Assembly (NCBI GenBank): GCA_903918195.1
Contig: CAIXDS010000135.1
Span: forward strand, 1 to 38,836
From: an uncultured Acetobacteraceae bacterium
GTDB taxonomy: Bacteria; Pseudomonadota; Alphaproteobacteria; Acetobacterales; Acetobacteraceae
Reading direction: 5' to 3'
DNA: 38,836 nucleotides
A program made the translations under genes and the position numbers. Of the stretch, positions 1 through 9,549 are shown piece by piece. Position 1 is the stretch's first letter, and each line of letters opens with the position of its first letter. The notes under the pieces are model-generated. The model searched no databases. It was not told the origin of the DNA and saw nothing but the letters and a program-made list of their open reading frames with translations.

Positions 1-1007
<1,007 letters not shown>

Positions 1008-1309
1008 GAGCACTCCTGCCCCGGACCGCCGGGGAAGCACGCCTGCCAATCTAGTCCCCGCCGGAGGACGGGGACAAGGTGCAGCCAGATCAGCAGGGCC
1101 GCGGCCGCCGGCGACGGGCAACGCGGGTCGGCGTTTACGTTATGAAAGTCTCTTATGCAAGGCCACGGGAATGCAAGCTGCGGGCCATAACCCGGCATAA
1201 GCCGGAAAAAGATGTTAGGTCACTGCGGCCCCGCTGCAACCACGCGCATGTGAGGGTTGTGCATACGCTGGGGCAAAGGTGGCGCGAACGGGGCCACGGG
1301 GAACCCGGA
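1008..1309. other. clpP-clpX intergenic region
   Basis: This 302-bp gap separates clpP from clpX on the reverse strand. I see no convincing gene; the open frames here are GC-driven. It holds a hairpin with 7-nt arms GTCCCCG/CGGGGAC (1054-1075) about 47 bp upstream of the clpX ATG, and a second with 5-nt arms CCGGC/GCCGG further upstream. The middle (about 1140-1215) is less GC-rich and is the likeliest place for a clpX promoter. I could not define -35/-10 boxes with confidence. Confidence 0.4.
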
Positions 1310-1954
1310 TCAGGGCTTGTCAGACTCGGATGGCAGCGGCCGGTTCTCGACCACCTGGTCAACCAGGCCGAAATCACGGGCTTCCTCGGCCGAGAGGTAG
1401 CTGTCGCGCTCCAGCTTGCGCTCGATCGCCTCGATCGGCTGGCCGGTATGGCGGACATAGATCTCGTTCAGCCGCTTGCGCAGGGTGAGGATCTCGCGCG
1501 CCTGGATCTCGATGTCGGTGGCCTGGCCCTGGGCGCCGCCGGAGGGCTGGTGCACCATGATGCGCGAATTGGGCAGGGCGTAGCGTTTGTCCTTTGCCCC
1601 GGCGGTGAGCAGAAGGCTGCCCATGGAAGCGGCCTGGCCGATGCAAACCGTGCTGACCGGGCTGCGGATGTACTGCATGGTGTCGTAGATCGCCAGCCCC
1701 GCGGACACCACGCCGCCGGGGCTGTTGATGTAGAACGAGATGTCCTTGGTCGGATTCTCGCTCTCCAGGTACAGCAACTGCGCGCAGATCAGGCTGCTCA
1801 CCTGGTCGAACACCGCGCCGGTGAGGAAAATGATGCGCTGCTTCAGCAGCAGTGAGTAGATGTCGTAGGCACGCTCGCCCCGGGCGGTCTGCTCGACCAC
1901 CATCGGGACCAGGGTGTTGTTATAGACCTCGACGGGATCCCGATCTCGTATCAT
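1310..1954 (-). CDS. clpP: ClpP, ATP-dependent Clp protease proteolytic subunit
   Basis: ClpP is the serine protease chamber that degrades proteins delivered by ClpX or ClpA. The 214 residues match the usual length. The catalytic triad is visible: S110 in GQAASMGS, H135 in [10 protein letters not shown], and D184 in [12 protein letters not shown]. The start [22 protein letters not shown] is typical, with a short propeptide region. It sits 176 bp downstream of tig and 302 bp upstream of clpX, all on the reverse strand. Confidence 0.98.
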   Translation of the reverse strand: MIRDRDPVEVYNNTLVPMVVEQTARGERAYDIYSLLLKQRIIFLTGAVFDQVSSLICAQLLYLESENPTKDISFYINSPGGVVSAGLAIYDTMQYIRSPVSTVCIGQAASMGSLLLTAGAKDKRYALPNSRIMVHQPSGGAQGQATDIEIQAREILTLRKRLNEIYVRHTGQPIEAIERKLERDSYLSAEEARDFGLVDQVVENRPLPSESDKP

Positions 1955-2130
1955 GTCCGACCTTCCATGGCGTCGCCAGGCCCCGGTGCGGGGCCGCCCG
2001 TCCTGTGCTGGCCGGCGTCTGTGCCGACCGCACCGGCGCGAACCAGCGTCTCATCGAGTCGTTAAATAGGGGTCCGCGCCGCCGCTGCAAAGCGCACAGC
2101 GTGCGCTGATCAGGCTTGCCCGGCCGATTG

Positions 2131-3495
2131 TCAGGCTGCGGCCGGGTCAGACGACACTTCCTGCAGCGCCGGGGCGGCGTCGGGCTCGCGGGTCAGCTCC
2201 TCGGCGGTCACCGTGCGGTCGGTCACGCGGGCCAGCTCCAGCACGAAGTCCACCACCTTCTCCTCCAGAATCGGCCCGCGCAGGCGGTCGACGGCCTGCG
2301 GGTTCTTGCGGAAGAACTCGATGACCTGCTGTTCCTGGCCGGCGTAGCGCGACGCCTCGGCCCGCATGGCACGGGCCAGCTCGTCCTGCGCCACGGTGAT
2401 GCCATTGGCGCGGGCAATCTCGGCCAGCAGCAGCCCGAGTCGCACCCGCCGCTCGGCGATGGCGCGGTACTCCGCCTTCAGCGTCTCATCGTCCTTGCCG
2501 GCGTCGTCCTCGTCCACCTTGCCCTGCTTGCGCTCGGCCTCCAGGCGCTGCCAGATCTGGGCAAACTCGCTCTCCAGCAGGGCCTGCGGCACCGCGAACG
2601 TGGTCACACCGGCCAGCGCGTCCAGCAACTCGCGCTTGGTGCGCAGCCGGGCGAGCTGGTCGAGCTCGTTCTGGAAGCGGCGCTTCACCGCGGATGTTAG
2701 GTCGTCCAGCCCCTCGAAGCCGATCTTCTTCGCCAGCTCGTCGTCGGCCGCCGGCACCACCGCCCGCTTCAGCTGCTTGGCCGTGATGTCGAAGGTAGCC
2801 ACCTTGCCGGCCAGGTCGGCGACATTGTAGGGCTCGGGGAAGGTCACTTCGATGCTGCGGCTCTCGCCCGGCGCCAGGCCTTCCAACTGCTCGGCAAAGC
2901 CCGGGATGAAGCCCGGCCCGGCCACCTCGACGTCCATGTCGGTGCCGGTGCCGCCCGAAAACGCCGTGCCGTCAACCTTGCCGACGAAGTCGATGGTGAG
3001 AAAATCACCCTTTTCGGCCGGACGCGGCTCCTCCACCGCCACCAGCTCGCGGTGACGGCGGGCGAGGTCGTCCAGCGCCCGGGTGATCTGCTCCTCGCCC
3101 GGCTCGGCCTTCAGGCGGGTGATCTCGATGGCGGCGAAATCGGGCAGCGCGATGTCGGGCAGCAGTTCCAGCTCGAGCTTGAATTCCAAATCCTGGGCGG
3201 CGTCGCTGCGGACCAGCTCGATACGGGGCTGGGTGGCGGCGCGCAGGCCGCGATCGGTCAGCAGCTGCTGGGTGGCTTCGTTGACGCTCTCCTCCAGCAC
3301 CTCGGCGGACACGGCGGTGCCGTACCGCTGCTTCAGCACGGTGGTCGGCACCTTGCCCGGGCGGAACCCGGGCAGACGCAGGGTACGGCCGAGTTCGGCC
3401 AGCCGCTTGCTGCGGCGGCTTTCGATATCGGCCGCCGGCAAGACCACGGAATAGCCGCGCTTCAGCCCGTCGGACAGCGTCTCGGTAACCTGCAT
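2131..3495 (-). CDS. tig: Trigger factor, ribosome-associated chaperone
   Basis: Trigger factor binds at the ribosome exit tunnel and folds nascent chains. The ATG at 3495 gives 454 residues (MQVTETLSDGLKRGYSVVLP), close to the family length. An upstream extension of this frame would run through the tRNA-Leu gene, so it is rejected. The ribosome-binding signature GFRPGK is at 43-48. The FKBP-type PPIase domain (DFLTIDFVGKVDG onward) is at roughly 160-245, followed by the helical C-terminal arms. It is the first gene of the reverse-strand tig-clpP-clpX group. Confidence 0.97.
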   Translation of the reverse strand: MQVTETLSDGLKRGYSVVLPAADIESRRSKRLAELGRTLRLPGFRPGKVPTTVLKQRYGTAVSAEVLEESVNEATQQLLTDRGLRAATQPRIELVRSDAAQDLEFKLELELLPDIALPDFAAIEITRLKAEPGEEQITRALDDLARRHRELVAVEEPRPAEKGDFLTIDFVGKVDGTAFSGGTGTDMDVEVAGPGFIPGFAEQLEGLAPGESRSIEVTFPEPYNVADLAGKVATFDITAKQLKRAVVPAADDELAKKIGFEGLDDLTSAVKRRFQNELDQLARLRTKRELLDALAGVTTFAVPQALLESEFAQIWQRLEAERKQGKVDEDDAGKDDETLKAEYRAIAERRVRLGLLLAEIARANGITVAQDELARAMRAEASRYAGQEQQVIEFFRKNPQAVDRLRGPILEEKVVDFVLELARVTDRTVTAEELTREPDAAPALQEVSSDPAAA

Positions 3496-3538
3496 GACCT
3501 GGAGAATCCTCGAAAACCCGCGCCAAGCGGCCGGCCGG

Positions 3539-3623
3539 TGGTGCGGGCGGAGGGACTTGAACCCCCACGGCTTGCGCCACCAGAACCTAAATCTGGTGTG
3601 TCTGCCAATTCCACCACGCCCGC
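3539..3623 (-). tRNA. tRNA-Leu (UAG anticodon)
   Basis: The reverse strand folds as a class II tRNA. Acceptor arms are GCGGGCG (5', at 3623-3617) and CGCCCGC (3549-3543), with discriminator A and an encoded CCA (3541-3539). The D-arm TGGTGGAATTGGCAGACAC is leucine-like. The anticodon stem CCAGA/TCTGG encloses the loop TTTAGGT, so the anticodon is UAG, reading CUA (and other CUN) codons. The variable arm is followed by a GGTTCAAGTCC T-loop. It lies 43 bp upstream of tig. Confidence 0.96.
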
Positions 3624-3706
3624 ATCCCGGCGGCCGTGAGCCGGCGGAGGTAGCGCAGCCGGCCGTGCGAGGCAAGGGGACGATCCGGCAAGCGCCGCCC
3701 GCCCGC

Positions 3707-3934
3707 TCAGGCCGCGCTGCCTTCGCCGTGCAAAATCTCGCTGGCGTGACGGGCGATGCCGGCTGGCGTCAGTTCGTAGCGCCCATCGGCACGGGTCCGG
3801 ACAAACCCCATGCCAGCCAGCCGTTCCAGGCAGGGGCCATCCTTCAGGCCGGGCGGGCGGCCGGCGGCGCCGGACAGCGACAGCCGGTGCAGCGCCGAGC
3901 GGCAGCAGGTTTCCAGATAGGGCTCGGTCCACAT
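3707..3934 (-). CDS. Small winged-helix-like protein of unknown function
   Basis: A 75-residue frame starting MWTEPYLETCCRSALHRL. Its second half (LERLAGMGFVRTRADGRYEL followed by TPAGIARHASEIL) has the helix plus beta-wing pattern of winged-helix DNA-binding or 'helix-turn-wing' proteins. It is divergent from pyrD with 90 bp between start codons. A purine-rich GGCAGGG lies directly before the ATG, closer than an ideal Shine-Dalgarno. I do not recognise a named family, and the start could be elsewhere because the frame remains open upstream. Confidence 0.5.
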   Translation of the reverse strand: MWTEPYLETCCRSALHRLSLSGAAGRPPGLKDGPCLERLAGMGFVRTRADGRYELTPAGIARHASEILHGEGSAA

Positions 3935-4024
3935 GCCCTGCCATGTCGGGGCGGCGCGGCGCCGGTGCAAGGTTTCATTGGCCGGTGCTTTGACGGACCG
4001 GCGGCTTTGCAGCAGGGTAACGGC

Positions 4025-5083
4025 ATGACCCCTGCCCTCGCCTCCGCCCTGCTGCCGCTGGTCCGCGCGGTCGATCCCGAGCGTGCGCACCGGTTTGCAT
4101 TGCGGGCGCTGCGCTGGGGGCTGGCCGGGTCGGATACCGCGCCGTTCGACCCGCGGCTGGAAGTGCGGACGCTGGGGCTGCGGTTCAGCAACCCGATCGG
4201 GCTCGCCGCCGGGTTCGACAAGGACGCCGTGGCGGTGGCACCGCTGACCCGGCTCGGGTTCGGCTTCGTCGAGACCGGCACGGTGACGCCACGCCCGCAG
4301 CAGGGCAATCCGCGGCCGCGGGTGTTCCGGCTCGGCAGAGACCGGGCGGTGATCAACCGCATGGGATTCAACAATTGCGGCCTGGACGACTATCTCCGCA
4401 ATTTGGCGACCGGACGCAAAACGACGCGCCCGGGCGTGCTGGTCGGTGCCAATGTGGGCATCAACAAGGACGACGCCGACCCCGAACGCGACTACCCGGC
4501 CCTGGTGGCGGCGGTGACGCCGCACGCCGACTACGTGGTCATCAACGTCTCCTCGCCGAACACGCCCGGCCTGCGCGACCTGCAGGCCGAGGCACGGCTG
4601 TCCGCCATCCTGCAGGCGGTGCGCAGGACGGTGCCCCGGCATCCTCCGCTGCTGGTCAAGATCGCGCCCGACCTGTCCGCGGCCGGGCTGGAGGCGGTGG
4701 TCACGGCCAGCATCGAAGGCGGCGCCGAGGGGCTCATCGTGTCCAACACGACCATCTCGCGCCCGCCCGGGTTGCGGTCGCGCTGGGCGGGCGAGGCCGG
4801 CGGCCTGTCCGGGGCACCGCTGCGGGCGCTGTCGAACGCCGTGCTGCTTCAGGCCGCACGCCTGGCCGCCGGACGGCTGGTGCTGGTGGGGGTCGGCGGG
4901 GTGGCGAACGGACGCGACGTTCTGACGAAACTCCGCGCCGGCGCGTCGCTGGTGCAACTTTATTCCGCTCTCACCTATGCCGGCCCGGCGCTGATCGGGC
5001 GGCTGCGCCGGGAATTGCTGGTGGCGCTCGAGGAGCAGGGGTTTGCCACCGTCACCGAGGCGGTCGGTGCCGATCTGAGGTGA
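4025..5083 (+). CDS. pyrD: Dihydroorotate dehydrogenase (quinone), class 2
   Basis: This enzyme oxidises dihydroorotate to orotate in pyrimidine synthesis and passes electrons to membrane quinone. It has 352 residues, typical for class 2. The N-terminal helical membrane-association segment (1-45) precedes the FMN barrel. Visible motifs are NPIGLAAGFDKDA (56-68), NRMGFNN (111-117), the catalytic serine loop NVSSPNTPGL (174-183), the KIAPD strand, SNTT, and GVGGV near the FMN phosphate. The ATG at 4025 gives the standard start. The HAD gene follows after 4 bp, so they are probably co-transcribed. Confidence 0.96.
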   Translation: MTPALASALLPLVRAVDPERAHRFALRALRWGLAGSDTAPFDPRLEVRTLGLRFSNPIGLAAGFDKDAVAVAPLTRLGFGFVETGTVTPRPQQGNPRPRVFRLGRDRAVINRMGFNNCGLDDYLRNLATGRKTTRPGVLVGANVGINKDDADPERDYPALVAAVTPHADYVVINVSSPNTPGLRDLQAEARLSAILQAVRRTVPRHPPLLVKIAPDLSAAGLEAVVTASIEGGAEGLIVSNTTISRPPGLRSRWAGEAGGLSGAPLRALSNAVLLQAARLAAGRLVLVGVGGVANGRDVLTKLRAGASLVQLYSALTYAGPALIGRLRRELLVALEEQGFATVTEAVGADLR

Positions 5084-5087
5084 CGCC

Positions 5088-5939
5088 ATGCAGATGCTGA
5101 GCGGATTCGCGCCCCTGGCGGCGCGGTACGACGGATTCATCCTCGATCTGTGGGGGGTGATCCATGACGGGGTGTCGCCCTACCCGGGCGCGGTGGACGT
5201 GCTGGGGCGGCTGCGGGCGGACGGCAAGCCGGCCGTGCTGCTGTCCAACGCGCCACGGCGGGCGCATGTGGCCCAGCAGGCGCTGCGCGGCATGGGCATC
5301 GCGGACCGGCTCTATACCGGCATCCTGACCAGCGGCGAAGTAACCTACCGGATGCTGCGCGACCGCACCGACCCGTTTTTCGCCGCCTTGGGCAACCGTG
5401 TCTACCACCTGGGGCCGGAGCGCGACCGCAACGTGATCGAGGGGCTGGCGCTGGAGCGGGTCACCCGGCCGGCGCAGGCCGATTTCGTCCTCAACACCGG
5501 CCCCGACGACGAGTGCAACCCGACCGACCCGGCGGCCTGCGACGACGAGTTGCAGGAATGCCTGGCAGCGGGACTGCCGATGGTGTGCGCCAATCCTGAT
5601 CTGGAGGTGATCCGGGGCGGCGCGCGGGTGATTTGCGCGGGTATTTTGACGCAACGCTACGAAGCCCTTGGCGGGCAGGCCCGATGGGTCGGCAAGCCCG
5701 ATCCGGCGGTCTACGGGCCGGTGCTGGAAATGCTCGGTCTGGACCGCGCGCGCGTGCTGGCGGTGGGCGATGCGCTGCGCACCGATATCGCCGGGGCAGC
5801 CGGGGTGGGGATCGATGCGTGCTGGGTGCTGGGCGGCATCCACGCGGCCGCCCTGGATGGCGACAGTGCCGCGGCGGACGACGCCGTGCGGCAGGCCGGA
5901 CTGGCGCCGGTCGCCACCGTGCCGGCCTTCGTGTGGTAG
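5088..5939 (+). CDS. HAD-superfamily hydrolase, TIGR01459-like
   Basis: A 283-residue phosphatase-like protein of the HAD class II (NagD-like) group. Motif I is FILDLWGVIHDG with the nucleophile D20; the second Asp of the usual DxD is Trp, which is normal for this subfamily. Motif II is LLSNAPR, GKPDPAVY carries the motif III lysine, and VGDALRTDIAGA is motif IV. The substrate is not known from sequence. It starts 4 bp after pyrD. The last 18 bp, including the stop codon, are repeated directly downstream. Confidence 0.88.
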   Translation: MQMLSGFAPLAARYDGFILDLWGVIHDGVSPYPGAVDVLGRLRADGKPAVLLSNAPRRAHVAQQALRGMGIADRLYTGILTSGEVTYRMLRDRTDPFFAALGNRVYHLGPERDRNVIEGLALERVTRPAQADFVLNTGPDDECNPTDPAACDDELQECLAAGLPMVCANPDLEVIRGGARVICAGILTQRYEALGGQARWVGKPDPAVYGPVLEMLGLDRARVLAVGDALRTDIAGAAGVGIDACWVLGGIHAAALDGDSAAADDAVRQAGLAPVATVPAFVW

Positions 5940-5957
5940 CCGGCCTTCATCTGGTAG
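5922..5957 (+). repeat. 18-bp tandem duplication covering the HAD gene stop codon
   Basis: The unit CCGGCCTTCGTGTGGTAG (5922-5939) is followed at once by CCGGCCTTCATCTGGTAG (5940-5957), identical at 16 of 18 positions. Each copy reads P-A-F-V/I-W-stop in the same frame, so a loss of the first stop codon would be backed up by the second. Confidence 0.85.
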
Positions 5958-5973
5958 AAAGGCGCTGCTCACC

Positions 5974-6594
5974 TCATCCGCGCGGGCCGGAACGGGTCGA
6001 GGCGAGGACGGACGATCGTTTGCGTGGTTTGGCGTGCAGCTGCCGCGGCGGCGGACAGAGCGGCGCGAACAGGTCGGAAGGAACCCATGCGCAGGCTTTG
6101 GTCGCGGATACGATGGCCTGGCGGGTCTGCGGGGTGGCTGCTGAACACCAGGCCCAGAGCAAGACCGACGCCACGACCAGCGGCTCAAACGGCGAACCGG
6201 AACGGCACAACGGCAACGCCCAGGTCCCTTTAAGCGGCCAGGCGAGCCTCAGCCCGCGTGGGGTGAACAGATCGCCGGCGAGATGGGACAGATAGCCGAC
6301 CAGGATCGGGGCCACGATAGCGCGGGAATAACCGTCGTGGAGCAGCAGCCAGGCGCACCCCACGACAGCGAGCAGCGAGTGCGTCGCGCCGCGATGACCG
6401 AGGGTGGCGGCGATGAAGTTCGAGAGCGGCCGGACCCGCCTGCCGACCCAGGACTGTGGGTGGTCGATGTCGGGCAGAAGCGCGCCCCCGATCGCCAGGA
6501 CGAGCTGGATCGGCTCCATGGCCGGCAGGCCGAGCCGGGGCGCCACGACGAGCCAGGCGGCGGCTCCAAGCGCCACATGCGAGCCCGCCATCAT
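5974..6594 (-). CDS. YdjM/DUF457-family inner-membrane metal-dependent hydrolase-like protein
   Basis: A 206-residue membrane protein with about four hydrophobic segments and the His/Asp pattern of the YdjM family: GSHVALGAAAW at the N terminus, LLPDIDHPQSWVG, GHRGATHSLL and YLSHLAGDLFTPRG. The family is annotated as membrane-bound metal-dependent hydrolases, and E. coli YdjM is LexA-regulated; the substrate is unknown. The C-terminal 40 residues are basic and look poorly conserved. It is convergent with the HAD gene. Confidence 0.85.
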   Translation of the reverse strand: MMAGSHVALGAAAWLVVAPRLGLPAMEPIQLVLAIGGALLPDIDHPQSWVGRRVRPLSNFIAATLGHRGATHSLLAVVGCAWLLLHDGYSRAIVAPILVGYLSHLAGDLFTPRGLRLAWPLKGTWALPLCRSGSPFEPLVVASVLLWAWCSAATPQTRQAIVSATKACAWVPSDLFAPLCPPPRQLHAKPRKRSSVLASTRSGPRG

Positions 6595-6859
6595 GGCGAA
6601 GGCATCTCCGAGACAACAAAGGTCACCCTATGTGCGAGGACTCTTGCCTACAAGCTTGTTTTTCCTAAACCCGCTTATCGGCTCGTCCCGTCACAGATGG
6701 CCGGTTTCCGCGGGCCAGACGGGATTCGACGCGCCTTTTGGGTTCGGCGCCAGCGTTGAAATGGCGGACAGGGACCGGATTGTCCCTTTCCATCAACGCG
6801 TCAGAGCGGATTGACCGGCTGAAAAAGAACCGGGTTCCAAGCGGCAGAGCCCCTGGCGT
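6595..6859. other. Intergenic region between yqgE and the ydjM-like gene
   Basis: A 265-bp gap between two reverse-strand genes. It is less GC-rich than its surroundings around 6600-6680. On the reverse strand, just after the yqgE stop, a weak hairpin GAAC-CCG-GTTC is followed by a T-run (about 6828-6843), which could be a short terminator. No gene is visible. Confidence 0.35.
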
Positions 6860-7447
6860 TCAGGCGTGGCCGGCCGCCGCAGACAGCAACAACGGGTCGA
6901 TCCGCAGCGCCGCCAGCGCGCGCCGCCACTTGGTCTCGTGCTCGCCATCGAACACCAGGGCCGGGTCGGCGGGAGCGGAGAGCCAGGCATTCTGCTGCAT
7001 CTCGGTGTCGAGCTGACCGGGTCCCCAGCCGGCATAGCCGAGCGCCAGCACGCCCTGCTTCGGGCCGCCGCCGCCGGCGATGGCCTTGAGGATATCCAGG
7101 CTGGCGGTCAAGGCGAAACTGTCATCGACGCGCAGGCTGCCCTCCCCGGTCCAATCGGCGCTGTGCAGCACGAAGCCGCGGGAATTGTCGACCGGGCCGC
7201 CGCTGCACAGGCGGATGCTGCGCGCGGGCGGCATCGGGTCGATGCCGAGCTGGCGGAGCAGGTCTTCGAAGCTGGGGTTTTCCAGCGGGCGGTTAACCAC
7301 GATGCCCATGGCGCCCTTGGCGGAATGGTCGCACAGATAAATCACGGCCTGCGCGAAGCGCGGGTCACCCATCGCGGGCATGGCGATCAGGATCTGGCCA
7401 GCCAGCCAGGTGGCGGAGACAACCGGATCGGGGAGTTTGCGTGCCAT
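6860..7447 (-). CDS. UPF0301/YqgE (AlgH-like) family protein
   Basis: A 195-residue protein of the YqgE/AlgH family, whose molecular function is not established. Family landmarks are LAGQILIAMPAMGDPRFAQAV near residue 16, VIYLCDHSAKGAMGIVVNRP, LCSGGPVD, GFVLHS and the glycine-rich LGYAGWGPGQLDTEMQQNAWL. The start MARKLPDP is 146 bp from the divergent peroxiredoxin start. The gene is intact and full length. Confidence 0.93.
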   Translation of the reverse strand: MARKLPDPVVSATWLAGQILIAMPAMGDPRFAQAVIYLCDHSAKGAMGIVVNRPLENPSFEDLLRQLGIDPMPPARSIRLCSGGPVDNSRGFVLHSADWTGEGSLRVDDSFALTASLDILKAIAGGGGPKQGVLALGYAGWGPGQLDTEMQQNAWLSAPADPALVFDGEHETKWRRALAALRIDPLLLSAAAGHA

Positions 7448-7592
7448 GTTTCATAATGTTGGGCAGACCGCGCCGTGACGCAAGCGCCGTCGCAGCGGCC
7501 GTGACTCGGGCGGTGTTGCGGGCTAGGAATCGGCGCTGACGTGCTGGCGGAGGGTCCGCCGGCGCCCGTACCCATGGGGAGCGAACCCGCTG

Positions 7593-8078
7593 ATGAGCAC
7601 GATCAAGATCGGCGACACTATTCCGTCGATCAAACTGATGTTGGCGACGGCGGACGGACCAAAGGAGGTCTCCACCGACGAGATCTTCAAGGGTAAGAAA
7701 GTGGTTCTTTTTGCCGTTCCTGGGGCCTTCACCCCAACCTGCAGCGCGAAACATTTGCCGGGCTTCGTGCAGAATGCCGATGCACTGACCGCCAAGAGCG
7801 TGGATCACATCGTCTGCGTGGCGGTGAATGACGCTTTTGTTCTCGGCGCCTGGGCGAAGGATCAGGAGGTGGACGACAAGGTCCTCATGCTCGCGGACGG
7901 CTCCGGCCTGTTCACCCGCGCGCTGGGACTGGAACTGGACCTGGTGGCGCGCGGTCTCGGGGTGCGCAGCCAGCGTTATGCCCTCGTGGCCGAGGACGGA
8001 AAGGTGACGCACCTGGCTATCGAGGCGCCGGGCGGCTTCGAGGTCAGCCGCGCCGAGGCGATCCTGGCCGCATTGTAG
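7593..8078 (+). CDS. Peroxiredoxin, Prx5-like (AhpC/TSA-related)
   Basis: A 161-residue thiol peroxidase reducing H2O2 and organic hydroperoxides. The peroxidatic cysteine is C50 in PGAFTPTCS, the Prx5 signature. Only one other cysteine (C74, in HIVCVAV) is present, so reduction probably uses glutathione/glutaredoxin or another external thiol. No signal peptide is seen, so it should be cytoplasmic. The start MSTIKIGDTIPSI is canonical. tag follows after 36 bp. Confidence 0.94.
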   Translation: MSTIKIGDTIPSIKLMLATADGPKEVSTDEIFKGKKVVLFAVPGAFTPTCSAKHLPGFVQNADALTAKSVDHIVCVAVNDAFVLGAWAKDQEVDDKVLMLADGSGLFTRALGLELDLVARGLGVRSQRYALVAEDGKVTHLAIEAPGGFEVSRAEAILAAL

Positions 8079-8114
8079 TCCGTTTGGAATTGTGGTCCGG
8101 GAGGGCCGGGAGCG

Positions 8115-8651
8115 ATGAGCGCCTATTGCCGGATCGCTCCCGGCCATCCCGTGCACGGGCCGTATCACGACACCGAGTATGGCTTCCCCTCGGCCGACGA
8201 GACGGTGCTGTTCGAGCGGCTGTGCCTGGAAATCATGCAGGCCGGACTGTCCTGGGAGCTGGTGCTGAAACGGCGCGAGGGACTCCGCGCGGCATTTGCC
8301 GGGTTCGCGGTGGACCGTGTGGCGGCGTTTGGCGCGGCGGACGAGGCGCGGCTACTGGCGGACGCGGCGATCATCCGCAACCGGCTGAAGGTGCGGGCGA
8401 TCGTGGAGAATGCGCGTCGGGTGCAGGCGCTGCGGGCGAGTCATGGCGGCTTCGCAGGCTGGTTGGAGGCCCACCATCCGCGCGACAAAGCGGCATGGGT
8501 AAAGCTGTTCAAGACGCGATTCCTGTTCACCGGCGGGGAGATCGTCGGCGAGTTCCTGCTCAGCCTGGGGTATCTGCCCGGCGCGCATGCAGCGGACTGC
8601 CCGGTGGCAGCGCGGGCAATCGCGGCCGGGCCGGCCTGGATACGGGTCTAG
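8115..8651 (+). CDS. tag: DNA-3-methyladenine glycosylase I
   Basis: Tag removes 3-methyladenine from alkylated DNA. The 178 residues match the family. The zinc 'snap' is present as C5, H18, H158 and C162, matching C4/H17/H175/C179 of the E. coli enzyme, and the base-pocket segment LCLEIMQAGLSW holds E39. It is downstream of the peroxiredoxin on the same strand, possibly one repair/oxidative-stress transcript. Confidence 0.95.
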   Translation: MSAYCRIAPGHPVHGPYHDTEYGFPSADETVLFERLCLEIMQAGLSWELVLKRREGLRAAFAGFAVDRVAAFGAADEARLLADAAIIRNRLKVRAIVENARRVQALRASHGGFAGWLEAHHPRDKAAWVKLFKTRFLFTGGEIVGEFLLSLGYLPGAHAADCPVAARAIAAGPAWIRV

Positions 8652-8664
8652 ACCGGCCGCGGCA

Positions 8665-8695
8665 CGGCCGGCCCGTGCGGCGCACGGACCGGCCG
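8665..8695. terminator. GC-rich hairpin between convergent genes
   Basis: 14-nt arms (CGGCCGGCCCGTGC and GCACGGACCGGCCG) pair with one mismatch around a GGC loop. It lies in the 51-bp gap between the stop of tag and the stop of the convergent reverse-strand gene, the expected place for a bidirectional terminator. No T-tract follows on either strand, so intrinsic termination is uncertain. Confidence 0.5.
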
Positions 8696-8702
8696 GAAAC
8701 GC

Positions 8703-9371
8703 TTATTGGCCGCCCATCCCCTCCTCTTGCTCCTCGTATTGGGCGGCCGCCGTGGGCGTAATATAGGTCGCTGGCGCCGGCTCGACCGACACGGCCAGCC
8801 GCTGGCTGACCACGGCGGTGACGGTGTCGCCCAGTTTGAGTTGCGGCAGCAGGGCGATGCGCGCCGGATCGGTGACGTTGATCATCATCACGGCGCCGCC
8901 CTTCGGATTCACCACGTCGATGCTGTGCGCCGGCAGATCGATGCCGACGACGACGCCGGTGACCCGCCTCACCCGCAGCACGTCGCCGCCGGGAAGGGTA
9001 ACATTTGTGGCGACAGCCTGCGCGATCGCATCTTCCGGCACGGCGGCGCCCGGCGCCGACGCGAAGAAGGCGACCGAACGGAAGTACTGGACGTTGACGA
9101 CATCACCCACCTTCAGGCGGCTCAGGTCCACAGCGTGGCCGGCGGTGACCCTGACAACGTTGCCGTGGGTGCCGGTCAAGGCGATCCGGCGTGTCTCGGG
9201 GTTGATGGCGGTGATCGTGGCCTGGATGGTCACCGCTTCCGGCGCCGGAACGGGACTGATCACGCTGTTGGCCTGTGGCCCGATGCCCTGTGCGACGGCA
9301 GGGGCAGCGAGCGGCAGCAACGCGAGCGCCGCGGCGGCAGAAGCAGTCATCAGGAGCCTACGAGAACTCAT
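8703..9371 (-). CDS. Secreted protein with two OB/beta-like repeats, unknown function
   Basis: A 222-residue exported protein. The signal peptide MSSRRLLMTASAAAALALL ends near APAVAQ (about residue 28). The mature part has two related beta-rich units: ATITAINPETRRIALTG...LKVGDVVNVQY (about 51-100) and TGVVVGIDLPAHSIDVVN...LKLGDTVTAVV (about 138-190). Each shows the 'linking sequence, then L-K-x-GD-x-V' pattern of DUF5666-like beta domains. The acidic tail is EEQEEGMGGQ. I do not recognise a specific function; it is probably periplasmic. Confidence 0.75.
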   Translation of the reverse strand: MSSRRLLMTASAAAALALLPLAAPAVAQGIGPQANSVISPVPAPEAVTIQATITAINPETRRIALTGTHGNVVRVTAGHAVDLSRLKVGDVVNVQYFRSVAFFASAPGAAVPEDAIAQAVATNVTLPGGDVLRVRRVTGVVVGIDLPAHSIDVVNPKGGAVMMINVTDPARIALLPQLKLGDTVTAVVSQRLAVSVEPAPATYITPTAAAQYEEQEEGMGGQ

Positions 9372-9549
9372 GGCATCCTCTGCTTTGTTGATTTCCCAAT
9401 TGAAGGATAAAACCGGGCCTGTCCGCTGGCGTGCGCGCCAGAAGAGATATCAATCCCGGTGCGCGCAATAGTTACGGGTGACTCGGATTTTCGCAATACA
9501 GAAATGACAATGGCGACGCCTGGACGCGATCACCTATGCGCGACCGCCC

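Noticed and set aside
3496..3675. Extension of the trigger factor frame to 514 residues
   Set aside because: It would translate through the tRNA-Leu gene; the family begins at MQVTETL.
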